Positions 22,501 through 33,488 of a stretch of DNA of 64,000 bases are shown here, piece after piece. Within the stretch, counting starts at the first letter, position 1, and each line of letters starts with the position of its first letter. The DNA is from Siniperca chuatsi (lineage: Eukaryota; Chordata; Actinopteri; Centrarchiformes; Sinipercidae): the NCBI RefSeq assembly GCF_020085105.1, contig NC_058063.1, positions 23,132,566 through 23,196,565 of the forward strand, in the 5' to 3' direction. Below the pieces are notes generated by a model. That model was not told where the DNA came from and made no database searches. It saw nothing but the letters and a program-made list of their open reading frames with translations. Position numbers and translations under genes: made by a program.

Positions 22501-22875
22501 TCTCTCTGCACCGGCCCCTTACGGATCCTCCTGCGGGTGGTGGGTCCACGGGAGGACGGCCCGCGCTCGCTCCTTCGGGCTGTGCCCGGCCGGCCCCGTG
22601 GGAAAAGGCCCGGCCACCAGGCGCTTCGCCGTCGAGCACCCACCCCAGGCCTGGCTCCAGGGTGGGGCCCGGTAGCGCCAATCCGGGCGGCGTAACTGGC
22701 CTTGATTGACAATTCATAGGGGGCTTCTGAACCGCTCTTAGTCTGACCCGTCACCCTGGACCTGTTTGCCATGGGTGACCCTACCAGGGGCATAAAGCCC
22801 CAGACAACATAGCTCCCAGGGTCATTCGGGTACTCAAACCCCTCCACCACGTTAAGGTGGCGGTTCAAGGAGGAG
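19541..22875 (-). mobile_element. Rex3 non-LTR retrotransposon (RTE clade), near full length, frame-broken
   Basis: Minus-strand order: endonuclease region (about 22870-21850, with [14 protein letters not shown] and GERRRAGVGLLIAPQLS), then reverse transcriptase (about 21300-19800, with GFRPGRGTLDQLYTLHRVLE and the FADDVVL catalytic motif), then a tail of GGATG repeats (19537-19556 on the plus strand as CCATCCATCC). The text CGGTGACAAAGGGCAGCCCT at 20446 matches, as I recall, the standard Rex3 PCR primer, and ACCACCCCGGTCTGCCA near 20890 matches its partner. The 14-bp ACGCCCCAAACCCA occurs at 19527-19540 and 22876-22889 as a target-site duplication. Reading frames shift several times, so the copy cannot encode an intact protein. 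Confidence 0.93.
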
Positions 22876-22889
22876 ACGCCCCAAACCCA
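22876..22889. repeat. Target-site duplication of the Rex3 insertion, right copy
   Basis: Identical to 19527-19540. Together they define the insertion limits and give an empty site of CCATAACC + the 14-mer + ATAACCTG. Confidence 0.85.
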
Positions 22890-22959
22890 ATAACCTGAAA
22901 CTGTCCTCCCTCCATGACCGCTAAGCTGCCACCAAAGCAGAAATCTAACTATTAATTCA

Positions 22960-23690
22960 GACTTTAATTTTCTCCTGTCTACATAACTGTAATTCCATCT
23001 ACACGAGCCTCAGTCAAGCTGCTCTAAATCGTTTACACTTGGTCCAAAACGCAGCTTTCAGGCTGCCAGCTGTTGATCCCACATTACCCCTGTTCATGCA
23101 TCCCTCCATTGGCTTCCTGTAAAATTCAGAATGAACTACAAGATGTTGTTGGTAACATATAAGTCTCTGCATGACCTCGCCCCCTGTTACATTTCTGATC
23201 TCCTTCCTCATTCCACTCCTCGACCACTCAGATCCCCCGATCTCAGCCTTTTGTCCGTCCCCCGCTCCAACCTCAAAACAAAAGGTGATCGCGCCTTCGC
23301 TGTTTTAACCCCAACCCCAAGAATTATCTTCCCCAAACTATCAGATTTGCTGAATCATAAGCAGTGTGTCTCATATGATCTGAGATCAATTATTAAAAGC
23401 GACACTATGAAGCGCCACTGCGAGACAAAGCACAGAGCATCTTTTGAGCAGGTTAACAAGGGGGAAGGATTTTGGCCATTTTGCTAACAAGGGGGATGGC
23501 ATCCCCCCCCTCGTCCCTCTCAAATCGCCTACTGTTTATAGACAAGCCTTTGTATAGATCTCCATCCCTGTCTTTTATATTGTAATTTATATTTACTTTA
23601 TTTATTCATTTATATTTTTCTTGCACGTGTGAAGCACTGTGTTTTAAAAAGTGCTATAAAAATAAAGCTTTACTTACTTAAATGAAAATT
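22960..23690 (+). mobile_element. L2-type LINE 3' end, with a nested fragment
   Basis: The plus frame 23131-23330 encodes LLVTYKSLHDLAPCYISDLL, then LRSPDLSLLSVPRSNLKTKG and DRAFAVLTP, the typical C-terminal tail of L2/CR1-group reverse transcriptases. The 3' end reads GTGCTATAAAAATAAAGC near 23655, the usual tail of such elements. The catalytic part is missing. The coding tail is interrupted at about 23345 by foreign sequence. Confidence 0.75.
23345..23510 (+). mobile_element. Fragment resembling a hAT/BED-type transposase gene, nested in the LINE
   Basis: The frame encodes SDTMKRHCETKHRASFEQV, the KRHxETKH zinc-binding pattern seen in hAT-derived and GTF2IRD2-like proteins. It interrupts the LINE tail and ends in a C-rich run. 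Only this short segment is recognisable. Confidence 0.45.
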
Positions 23691-23862
23691 ATCTTGCATG
23701 TTTATTTAGTCATCATAAAACAGCTCCTTTGGTTACAAAAAATATGCAAACAAGTGAACATGATGCCTGTTGACGTGTATTTTAGTTTGAGTTTCTATGT
23801 GTGTTTTCAGTGTGCGTGTCTTTAGTTCCTGGTTTTGTGAGGGACGGCACGAGAAGTCACTG

Positions 23863-23869
23863 TATATAA
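23863..23869 (+). promoter_or_regulatory. Likely TATA box of the lectin gene
   Basis: TATATAAG about 220 bases upstream of the lectin start codon. A plausible untranslated first exon follows (to about 23947, donor CAGCAG/GTTTGC) with an acceptor near 24050 (TTTATTAAAG). Confidence 0.5.
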
Positions 23870-24086
23870 GAGCTGGTGTTTCTCCTGTTCAGCACCTCCA
23901 CACAGGACGACTGAAGCTACTGACGCTGACGAGGAATTCTGCAGCAGGTTTGCTTACAAACTGTCATTATATATTGAATTAACTGCCACTGCAGGTCGTC
24001 TCTTCCCTGGAGGAGTAATACTAACACGTCCCTGTCTGTCTTTATTAAAGGTAATCATCATCTTTGACATCTGCATCATCTCCACC

Positions 24087-25187
24087 ATGAAGATGCTGAC
24101 TGTGTCTGCACTTCTTTGTGCCTTGATGGCTCTGACCACAGCTGCTGGTGAGTTTTAGTCCATACGTGAGTGAATGTGAAAGAGCAAGAGCTTATGTACA
24201 TTTGTCTGTACACGGCAACAAGGGTAAATGAAGAAATTAACTCACTGGAGGGTCAAAATGTCCTTCCTGCTCTTCCAGGCGCAGGGGATGAACCTGGGAC
24301 AGCGGGAACTATTGTCCAAGGTGAGTACATATTTCTGTACATTTGTAAATCTAATATATGAGACATGAGTATTATGCATGTACAGAGAAAGAAATTGAAT
24401 GCATTCATAAACACACAATGACAACAGCAGACAACTTAAATCAGTAACTGCTATGTCAAACTGTGCAGCTCGTCCAGACGCAGAGGCCGGAAATTCTACC
24501 GACTCAACAGGTCAGTGGGAACTTTTCCAGGATTGCACTAAAATACACTTCGTCATGATGTTCTCCTGTAAACAAACAGAAAGACTACTGTGGACTCATT
24601 ATCCACTCTTGTCTGTTTGACTTCAGCAGAGGGTCATGTTGTCAAGAGGTCCACATTTTGTCGCGGTGGTTGGACTGGGCTCTACCGTCGCTGTTTCCTC
24701 TACGTTCCACGAATCATGACTTGGCCTCAGGCTGAGGTAATCAGGATTATCTTTATTCAGTGAGGCTTCTACACTACGTTTATTCTGTTCACTACTTTCT
24801 ACACTCAGTTAATTGGCATCGTTTACAGAGTTTTCTTCTTTCTCCGCTGTAGAGAAACTGTCTGTCCATGGGTGGAAACCTTGCATCTGTGCACAACATT
24901 CAGGAGTACCGTGCAATTCAGAAGATGATAGTGAGGATCACTCGTGATCAGAGAGAAGCATGGATCGGAGGGTCTGATGCAGTAGAGGTATATTATTCAT
25001 CATTATATAACAGTTATTTAATTAAATAATTATTGTCTTGACTCTTATACGTACAATAATATCTTCTGTATTAAAGAACAGATCTTGGTTCTGGAGTGAT
25101 GGAACGGGTTTCTCCTTTTTTCTAACTGGTGTCCTGGACAGCCTATTAACGATCGTTGGCAGAACTGTCTACAAATGAATTTTTCAG
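24087..25187 (+). pseudogene. C-type lectin-like secreted protein (nattectin / type II antifreeze-like), frameshifted
   Basis: Exons: 24087-24147, 24279-24320, 24469-24510, 24627-24736, 24853-24987, 25077-25187, all with AG/GT borders and matching phases up to exon 6. Exon 1 encodes a signal peptide (MKMLTVSALLCALMALTTAA). Exon 4 holds the first Cys and YRRCFLYVPRIMTWPQAE; exon 5 NCLSMGGNLASVHNIQEYRA and WIGGSDAVE; exon 6 NRSWFWSDGTGF. These are the hallmarks of the small soluble fish lectins. In exon 6 a run of six Ts leaves the frame one base off: the following text would read NWCPGQPIND in the expected frame, but the actual frame stops at the exon end. The last exon is not clear; 27205 is a weak candidate, about 2 kb on. 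Either a recent pseudogene or a homopolymer sequencing error. Confidence 0.75.
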
Positions 25188-25189
25188 GT

Positions 25190-27200
25190 AAATTCTAACT
25201 CCTTATTTTCCTTGAGAGCTCAGTGTACGATTGGTGTAAATGGTACAGGATGAATATAAAAGACAAATGACTGATAAACAATTAAAATATCTTTGGCTTT
25301 ATGAAACCACTCGAATGTTACCAATACATGGCATTATATCACACACTACAAAATACTGAGTATTGGTTTTGAGATTGATTAGTAACCTATTAATGCAGCT
25401 ATAAAAACCGTGATGTTGTGATGACAACAGCCCAAAATTATTTAAGGATTTTCAGCAGTATATTTTGAAGCAGGTCTGAGGTGATTCAGTGTTCAATATG
25501 TGAACGTACCTGCAGGGCAGCTTGCAGTACAGCCATCTGTCCACAAGGCAGTGCTGCTGTTAACTTTATCAGCTCGTCTTCAAAACATCCAGCTAGAGAC
25601 AAACAGAGAATCCATTCATATCACAGTGATACCAAAAAGGAGTTCAGTATAAAATGCAGCAAACATAGTGAGCTTCATTGTCATTCATATTTTAAAGTCT
25701 TATAAACACTTTAAGCCTAAGAGGGTTAGATAAGGAACTAGACTTGAAGCCATTTTTCTAGACCCAACTGGATTATATTTGTCTTCAAAGAACAGAGATT
25801 ATTTTGGGGGGTAGAACAGAAAATGTAGTTAAAAGAGGGACAGATTCGCCAGATATAGCCAACAAACAAAAAGTGACGTAATGGTGGGACAGGAAGTTAA
25901 GTGTTTAACTTACCTGGATGAACAGCGGTGGAGGAGAAGATCTTTGTTGTACTTTGTTGAGATCCCTCTTTTCTGTCCCGGGCCTCCAAGACTACTTATA
26001 CGAACAAAAACAAATTGCTGCTTGGCACAAAGTCACAAACACTGTTGTAAAATGTGGGTATAGGTTGCTTTTTTGGCCGGACAGTCCCTGACTTATTGAG
26101 TGAGTGAAGGTTGGATCCAGACTGGCTCAGGTGAAAATACCAGTCCTGTGCGTTGATGCTGCAGCGGTGGGGGTGGAAAAGTTTAAACAGACTCAACTTT
26201 TGGAAAAATGCAACCCGACGTCATGCTGTAGTGGCCAATCCGGCGTTCAGACTGGTCAAACTGCTCCAGTCAGCTTCATTGGTTTGTTAATTTGTTTGCG
26301 AGAGAGAGAGACACAAAAAATCCTAGCAACCAAAAGAAAACAAAATATGTGGTCACTGTTTGACAAGTGAGGTTGAAAAACTCCATGACAGTAGCTGCAC
26401 CAAAGATTAGCTCCTGAATACATCTTAAATGTGGACCTAAAAAGTGGGACATTTTTCAAAATTACCTTCAAATAATCTTCAGAAAGGACTCCAAAGAAGA
26501 GGTAACCGCATTAATCAACAAGAACAGAAGAGGAAATATCATCTTTGGATATATTTTTTAAATCAAAACAACTGGCTAACAGTCAAGCTAGCTAGCAACT
26601 GTTAACTGCTACCAACTTTCCAAAGGAGAACTCACACTCACTTCACGAGAAATCAATAACCAGTCCATACCTGACCGATGCGTCACAGTATCATATGCGC
26701 ACAGTTGGCACAGAGACAGTACAATGAAACTGGAAAACAACAAAAAATCTGCTGCAGTGAGAAGTGGAGTTGATGGTTACGCACTCTACCAGTCCAGCAG
26801 AGAGCAGCAGAGTAGGAGAGAAAACTGCTCTCCATGCGCCGACAGGCACGAGGGAGAGCGCAGGTAAAGCACCCCAAATAACAATCACTCCATACAGAGT
26901 GAGTCATAGAAAAACGAGAGACATCCCGCAGATAGAAACTAATAAGAAAGAGCAGAGGGAGTTAATAGATAATTAGAATATCTTGTTATGTAACTAAAAT
27001 ATCAAATACATGTAGTGGAGCAGAAGTATAAAGTAGAAGGAAACTGAAATACTCAAGTACAAGAACCTCAAAATTGTACAACATTTGAGTAAATGTACTT
27101 TGTTAAATACCACCACTGTAACAAAGGAAGTGTAGAATCATGCAGTCAGCTATTTTATGTTTTGACATTATTTTAGATGAATTTGTAGATATTTGTTTTC
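25190..27200. other. Repeat-filled region after lectin exon 6
   Basis: About 26160-26290 (TTTGGAAAAATGCAACCCGACG) resembles 57660-57740, so it is a dispersed repeat. A MITE end lies at 27010-27117, finishing CCACCACTG. No coding exon apart from the doubtful lectin end at 27205. Confidence 0.4.
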
Positions 27201-27204
27201 ACAG

Positions 27205-27230
27205 GAACAAGCTGTCGGAGATGTTTACAG
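27205..27230 (+). pseudogene. Possible remnant of the lectin last exon
   Basis: After a TGTTTTCACAG acceptor, phase 1 gives SGTSCRRCLQ, which is weakly like the Cys-containing final segment of fish C-type lectins (normally G-x-C-W-D-D...C). The Trp and conserved acidic residues are absent. Weak call. Confidence 0.2.
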
Positions 27231-27299
27231 GTAAACAAAAACAAACAAGTACCTATACAGGATGAATCAATGCTCCATTCAAAACAACTGGACAACATT

Positions 27300-28090
27300 T
27301 CCAGCAGAATTTCTACATACGGTTTATTCATGTGTTTTAAAACATTGACTGGGTGCTGGTAAAAGTCCTGGATTCAATAAAACAATGTCATTAATAAAAG
27401 GAAAAACAATATCTAACAACTCCCCATTTTCAGTAAAAATGATCTCCATCAAGTGTAAAAAAAATAAACAATTTTTGCTTTAAAAAAACCCTAAAAACGT
27501 CATTTAAAAAACCTTCATGTCATGTAATACATGTTAACACTATTTTAGATACATTATTACACATTTTCCTCCCATAAACATAATATAAAAACATTTTTGT
27601 GGGCTTGACATGTATTTCTGTAGATAAGATGTGGAGATGTCCACCAGAAATGTATATACCTTTAACAGATTTTGTTTTATTAATATGTAATATTAATCAC
27701 TCTGACCTGAGGAGAATCCACGAAGGGCAAAATATCCCACAAGTAAGGTGTAGTCTATGGCTAAAACATCCCGACTACATACTTCTTTAACTTTATTAAA
27801 TTTCAATTAATTACCATAAACAGCTTTTATCATTTCTTGGGACTGAAACTATCTGTGAGATGTTTTTAAAGATTTACATCTTCAGCAGGAACCAATGGGC
27901 TCGGAGCTGAGAGCCACAGACAGGAAGTCAGACAGTATTGCGAGGAGGACTAACATGGTGTTGGTTTGAGTCTTTTTAGGGGATTTCTTGACATTAACCA
28001 AAATGTAGATTATAGCCATCCTTATCCTGGACTGCAGTACATTTTCAAAATATTTAACAACAAAACAGTTTGTGCAAACACATCATCTGA
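27300..28090. other. Intergenic sequence 3' of the decayed zinc-finger gene
   Basis: AT-rich, no recognisable coding exon. May include the former 3' untranslated region of the gene on the minus strand. Confidence 0.35.
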
Positions 28091-28745
28091 AATCACCGGA
28101 CACGTTTGACACTTTTAGTGCCGTTAATTCTTTTAGACAGAATCTGAGCTTCAGTCTTGCGGCAGTCTGATCCAATGTGGTGGGACTTCATGTGTCTTTT
28201 CACACAGTGGCTCTGACTGAAGGCCATGTCGCAGACAGAGCACTTGTAAGGTTTCTCCCCAGTGTGGACCCTCATGTGAGTCACCAGGTTTGAGTTGCAT
28301 AAAAATCCTTTGTTGCATTTGCTGCAAACGTGCGGCCTCTGTCCGAGTGACTCAACATGTGTTGGGATAAAGTTTCAAGGCTGCGGAGGGATTTACCGCA
28401 CATGTTGCAGCGGTGCAGCTTCTCACCTGTGTGGGTCAACCTGTGACGTGTCAGATCAAACTTTGAAACACATGATTTTTGGCACAAATCACATTTGTGT
28501 GGCTTATCCACCTCATGGACCCACTTGTGATTCCTTAGCACCGACCTCTGAGCGAACGCTTTGTGGCAAATCTTACACTCGTACGGTTTCTTTCCTTTGT
28601 GTCGAGCGACGTGTCCGTTGAGGCCAGTGATGGAGAGGAAAGACTTTCCACAGATCTTACAGCTGTGTGTTTTCTGGTGACTTTGAAGATGACTCCTCAG
28701 CTCCTCTGCAGACTCTGAATGTGAGCAACAAACCGATAAAATCAT

Positions 28746-29110
28746 GACTCATTTTGCAGTTAGTCAAAATAATCGCAATATGATTTTTGGCATATTGTTC
28801 AGCCCTACGACAGCAGGACTGGGGCTACCTGAAGAAACCAGCATACAGACCCAGCACGCCCACAGAGCCCTCGCTCAAACACCAAGTTCAGGTGGTGCTC
28901 GGAGATCAATTTGTGGTCAATGTTCTTCAGTTTGAAACCAAGGAAAACTGTTTTGCCATTTACAATTATATTAAAAGCTATTTTACCCCACGAAGTCGGT
29001 CCAATATCGAAACAACTGGCAGCACAAAGCATGTGTGGACTTCTATTTCACAACGCTATCCAACATGTTTGACTATCCCAAATACTAAAACAACCACATT
29101 TCTGCTTTAA
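28746..29110. repeat. Repeat inserted against the truncated finger exon of gene 3
   Basis: AATAATCGCAATATGATTTTT followed by ATATTGTTCAGCCCTA is a dispersed-repeat motif known in fish. It replaces the 5' part of the finger exon. The remainder to 29110 is unassigned. Confidence 0.4.
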
Positions 29111-31541
29111 ACTTACCGCTGGCTAAGAGCACTTCAACATGAGAGTCCTCCAGGATGCGGATCCTGAGGTCTACATGGTCCTGTGGTTTACTGATCCAAG
29201 GTCTGCCAGGCTTCCTCCTGTCAGACTGAACTCTGGGCGACAATAAATTGAAATTTGGAGGTTGGAAGCAGGTTAATGAAGAAATAAAGCAGTAATTTAA
29301 GCTGCAGTCTGCAGGCATCCATGTATCTCTACTGGTGTTCTGCCTTGTTTTTGGTGAATATCGAACCTGTAACCACTCTGAGTTTTGTATTTCATTTACA
29401 GAAACAGTTGCATTGTGTTGTTGTGTATTACCTGGTTTGATCAGGAGTGGATGGAGAATCAGCAGCAGCATTGTTTCTCTGTGATGGAAGAAACTCATCA
29501 GTGGACTCTAGTTCCTCAGCTTTGTTCTCAAATGACATGTTCTTTAGGAAAATGGCTCCACAAGAACACCACAAATAAAAATGTCCCCCTCTCCCTCATT
29601 TTTCTCTCTTCTAAAATGATTTCCTTCCCAACCACAAAACATATGACATGTTTAATCTAACGCGAACAAAGGATCTAAAACTCAATATGAAAAAACAAAC
29701 ATGAAAAAGAAAAAAAGGACAAGACCACAAACAACAAAAACAAGGCGAAGCTTAATATCATCAGTGAGAACTTCCTGAACTACCGCTTTGAGATAATTCA
29801 CAGAAAGTACGACAGAGACAGAGATAGAACTAAAGCTGAAACTATTACTCAATTTATTGATTGGCTGATTGACAGAAAATTAATCAGCTGCTATTCTCTT
29901 AATCGTTTAAGCAATTCCTCAAAAAAAAGGCCAAATATTCCCTAAAGTTGGTAGAATAAAGCCAAAGTTCAGACGTGTTGTGGAGGTCAAACTAGTGCAG
30001 TATGAATCATGACAAAGTACCTGCGGGCGGTGGTAGAGGGCTGAATGCCCAGTGGACCTGATGCTCCTGTAGATCTCCTCTGGTGTCAGCGTCTTTACCT
30101 TCAGAGGCTGCAGTCTTTTGGTTCTTTAAGATGTCAAGATGTCAGAAGGTTTCTCTTATACACTGAAACAGAGACAAATACGTTCTTTCAGTTCAGTTCA
30201 GAAATGTGTTTAAAGATGTCTTGTCAGCATGGTGGAAAGGAACATTTACTCCAGTACTGCTCTTTTGTACTTGTTTTGAGGCTGCACCGACACTCGCAGC
30301 TGTGTGGATGCAGGAAATAAGCTCAAGTCAATGGCCCAAAACAAGCATGACCGAGGACTGCGCACGGATGAGCACTATACTGCATCATTCCTCGCCCAAC
30401 CCAGAAATTGTTTCGGTCCTCCAACATGAAGGAGCTCCAGTATACTTAAATGTCCAAAGACATTCACACAAGACCTACATTCTCATAAGCTGGATTTATT
30501 TTTATTTTTTTAAAACATCAAAAGCTGCTCCAGAACTGTTAAAGCTGATCCGACTGTGCTACCGGCTGAAACCGACATGGCTTCAGATGACAGTTCAGAG
30601 GAAAGGACGTCTCGTTTCTCTAAAAACATGCTTCTTCTCTTTTATTTTAAACCAGCTTTGAAGAACCAAGAAACTCCAGACTCAAATCGTCAACATTACG
30701 AGCTGGATAACTCGGTACGAAGAACAGACACGTTGGTGTGGAAGTTTAGGGTTTGGTGTTAGTGAAGTTTTGTTTGTTGTTTTGGGCGACGCTCATCTCT
30801 GAGGTTTATAATAAACGGCTATTTCGAGCTTGGATTAATTAATCCCCCTTTTATTGATTACAAGGGGTGTAGGTTTGGTCTGAGAAGTGGAGGAGACACT
30901 GAAGTCAGAGCTTCTTTAACAACAACAAAAGTAATATAAATGTTATTTTCTTCATTTACATTCATTTATATCTTCATGATTAAATTGGTTCTCATGCTTT
31001 CCATTACAATGTTATGTACAAAAACATATAATTTCCTTCACAGAGATGTGATACATTTGATCTTTTTAGAAGAATTATCCGTGAATAAAAACAGCAGAAT
31101 TATTTTTTGTTTTACCCAAAAATGTGTAGGAGTCTGGGGATGTTTTCAGCCCTGAGTCATGTCTGAAGGCTTCAACCTCCACCAACAAGGTAGGGCAGCC
31201 TGTAAGTCGCCTGAGAGGCAAAACCCTTAAAGTCACTCTTGCTTGTTCAGCTCACGGTGAAATGTGAGAAATTAAACTGCTGTGTAAGAGGCTCCTGTTT
31301 AATTATCCTGTTTTCACTACATGTTACTGACTGGTGGGTGGGAAGTCACTAGAAGAAGACCAAGTTTTACGTTTATTGTTAAGTTTTATTCAATTTATGT
31401 CATCACTAAGTTTAAGACGTGCTTTAGACTGAGACATCCCGTATTTTTAAAATGTTAAACCGGGTTCGTCATTAGGTGCCTTTTCTCTACGGGGAGAACA
31501 CATTGTCGTGTTTAACTTATAACTACTTAACTGACAGACAT

Positions 31542-31829
31542 TCAGTCTAACGCCGACCTGCTGTCTCCTGTTTGAGGAGACTGCAGGTCCCGAGGCTGCA
31601 GGAGAAGCTCCAGCTGCCTCCTCTGCCGGTGGATCTCCTGCCTGAAGCCCGAAGCCTCCTCCTCGTAACCGGCTACGGTTCTCTCTACAACCGCTAAGAT
31701 TTCCTGCGCGGCTGTTGTCAGTTTCTCGGTGACGATTCCTCTCAGGATCTCCGCTTTAGACATGTTATTAAAGCTGTCCACGAGCTCTGCCTCCATGTTG
31801 TCACTGCGGATCCAGCTCAGCAGCATCAC
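31542..31829 (-). CDS. Coiled-coil first exon of gene 3
   Basis: Encodes [20 protein letters not shown] and the same Arg/Glu-rich helix as gene 1 to LELLLQPR, then DLQSPQTGDSRSALD and a stop. In genes 1 and 2 the frame continues to a phase-1 donor; here the sequence after QPR differs and no matching donor is present (a weak CAG/GTCGGC lies at about 31560). It could make a 95-residue coil-only protein if transcribed. Confidence 0.6.
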   Translation of the reverse strand: MMLLSWIRSDNMEAELVDSFNNMSKAEILRGIVTEKLTTAAQEILAVVERTVAGYEEEASGFRQEIHRQRRQLELLLQPRDLQSPQTGDSRSALD

Positions 31830-31834
31830 CGCAC

Positions 31835-32000
31835 GTGTTGCTGTTGTTCTTTTTGTTTTTGTTGTTGTTGTTGTTCTTCTTCTCTTCTACATGTTTTTTG
31901 GCGGATTACAATACCAACTTTTAGGTGCATACCGCCACCTACCGTACCGGAGTCTGTAGAACAGTCTGTAGTTTACATAAGTAATATTAACAAGCAATAA
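31835..32000 (-). mobile_element. LINE 3' end fragment
   Basis: On the minus strand: GGTAGGTGGCGGTATGCACC, then AATCCGCCAAAAAACATG and GAAGAAG repeats. This is the same type of 3' tail as at 59470-59540 (GGTGGCGGTAATGCAGCAGA, CCGCCATAAAACACCAGA, GAAGAAGAAG). It ends within a few bases of the gene 3 coding start. Confidence 0.6.
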
Positions 32001-32640
32001 ACAAAAACAGAAACTAAACAAACAAATAAAATAAATAAATAAATGAATAATAATCAACAACCATACTCTATTAAACAACCAGGTGTTTATTAAGGAATCT
32101 ATTACCCCTCTCTGAGTTTCCCATCTCTCTCCCTTTGTTGCAAACCTTCCTTCATTATATTTATATATAGCTGCTGACTGGTGACATCAGAGCAGCTGAC
32201 CAATGAGGTGAGAGCAGAGTCCTGCCGACCAGAGAAGGTGAGGTCGACCAAAAAACATCAAGTCCAGCTGCAAAGTCATTTCTCTTTGTGTTGATGCAGA
32301 GGTCATGTGAGGTGAACTCTCACCTTTGAGTGTGTTCACAGGTTCAACCTGAGACGAACTCTGTGCACATTAAAAGGTAATAAATCACAACCTCCAGCCA
32401 ATCAGGAACGAGTTTTCATCCAGACCAGGATATGATGTGCACTAAATAAAGTAGTAAATAAAACAAAATCTCATCTTGTCTCTCTTTATTTCTCTTTTCC
32501 CTCCAGCTGCAGGAGGAGACCAAAAGGGAGGAAGCTGAGAAAGAAGTGAAGAACCTAAAGAAAGAGAGAAAGCATTGTTTATTAATTTATTGATTAATTC
32601 CATCTTCTTCACAAATTATTGATATTAATCTGAAACCAAG
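32001..32640. other. Unassigned region with one candidate coil-encoding exon
   Basis: After a CTTTTCCCTCCAG acceptor at about 32505, the plus strand encodes LQEETKREEAEKEVKNLKKE then a few residues and a stop near 32590. It could be the last exon of an unseen gene. I find no upstream partner exon. Confidence 0.25.
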
Positions 32641-32708
32641 AACTCAAACTACATGAGAACAAATCTGAGACACCAAATAACTTTTCTGAGACTGAACAGA
32701 TCCACGTA

Positions 32709-32846
32709 CACGCACACACACACACACACACACACATGCACACAACCACACACACATGCACACACACACAACCACAAACATGCACGCACACACACATGCA
32801 CACAACCACACACACACACACGCAACCACACACATAATTTATGTAT
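32709..32846 (+). repeat. (CA)n microsatellite next to an assembly gap
   Basis: CACACA runs with interspersed ATGCA and ACCA units, continuing up to the Ns. Confidence 0.95.
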
Positions 32847-32946
32847 NNNNNNNNNNNNNNNNNNNNNNNNNNNNNNNNNNNNNNNNNNNNNNNNNNNNNN
32901 NNNNNNNNNNNNNNNNNNNNNNNNNNNNNNNNNNNNNNNNNNNNNN
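32847..32946. other. Assembly gap, 100 Ns
   Basis: Exactly 100 undefined bases, the usual placeholder for a gap of unknown size. Missing sequence may include 5' exons of the vWD/ZP gene. Confidence 0.98.
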
Positions 32947-32949
32947 TGG

Positions 32950-33488
32950 ACACTCAACAAAACTAAAATTTTAGGTTAGATCACATCAAAAACTTTTCTA
33001 AAAGCTTTTGGAGGAAACTTCCTAATAGTGTCTGTATCTCCTCTGTTGACTCTTTACAGATTAAATTCTTACTAGTTGATCTTGGGACACAAGCAGCTCT
33101 GGCTTTTGCAGGTCAAGGGAATGATAAACAGGTATTTATGTATGTGTGTGTGTGTGTGAGTATATACAGTATATATATATATGTATATATATATATAAAT
33201 ATAATGACTCCTAGTGGTGGTATAAAGAAAGACGTTGGCAGCAATGAAATGCTGTTATGCCCCCTCATTCTCCCAAACTGACATGAACGAGTTGAAGGCA
33301 ACACATACACACTGCACAGATTTTCATCAGGATTGTCTTATATCTCCACAAAGATGTATGAGTGAATCATTAGATGCTATAATCACATCAAAGCTCTACA
33401 CAAAGTTTTGTGTTTTTATCTTAATATGTATGAATTCAGTTGTCTCTGCTCTGTGATACTAACATTGGTTGTGTTTGATTCTGTCTAG
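32950..33488. other. Region between gap and first ZP-gene exon
   Basis: A possible short exon at 33061-33111 (IKFLLVDLGTQAALAFA) has AG and GT borders but its phase does not fit the exon at 33489. A TG/TA microsatellite lies at 33141-33200. Nothing else recognised. Confidence 0.3.

Larger units (their letters stand above)
28093..31829 (-). pseudogene. Decayed zinc-finger paralogue (gene 3)
   Basis: Recognisable parts, minus strand: coiled-coil exon 31542-31829; a domain exon remnant 30021-30162 that has lost the CPRGLQEADFL half and carries an in-frame stop; a TGE-type exon ending 29432 (ELESTDEFLPSQRNNAAA); a hook exon 29117-29232 (116 nt, RRKPGRPWIS and LRIRILEDSHVEVL); and a zinc-finger exon 28093-28745. 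The finger exon lacks its first part, being cut at 28745 by an unrelated repeat, and has a one-base deletion near 28345 that shifts frame before the last two fingers. Five complete fingers are readable before and after the shift, plus partial ones. Exon 1 has no donor at the usual position. No second domain exon is seen. Very probably not functional as a full-length protein. Confidence 0.75.

Noticed and set aside
22149-22709. Plus-strand frames within the Rex3 element
   Set aside because: Antisense shadows of the retrotransposon coding strand in GC-rich sequence.
32609-32979. Frames containing runs of X
   Set aside because: They cross the assembly gap and the CA repeat.
33061-33111. Possible exon IKFLLVDLGTQAALAFA upstream of the ZP gene
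   Set aside because: Phase does not join the exon at 33489 (it would create an immediate stop), and it lacks a start codon.
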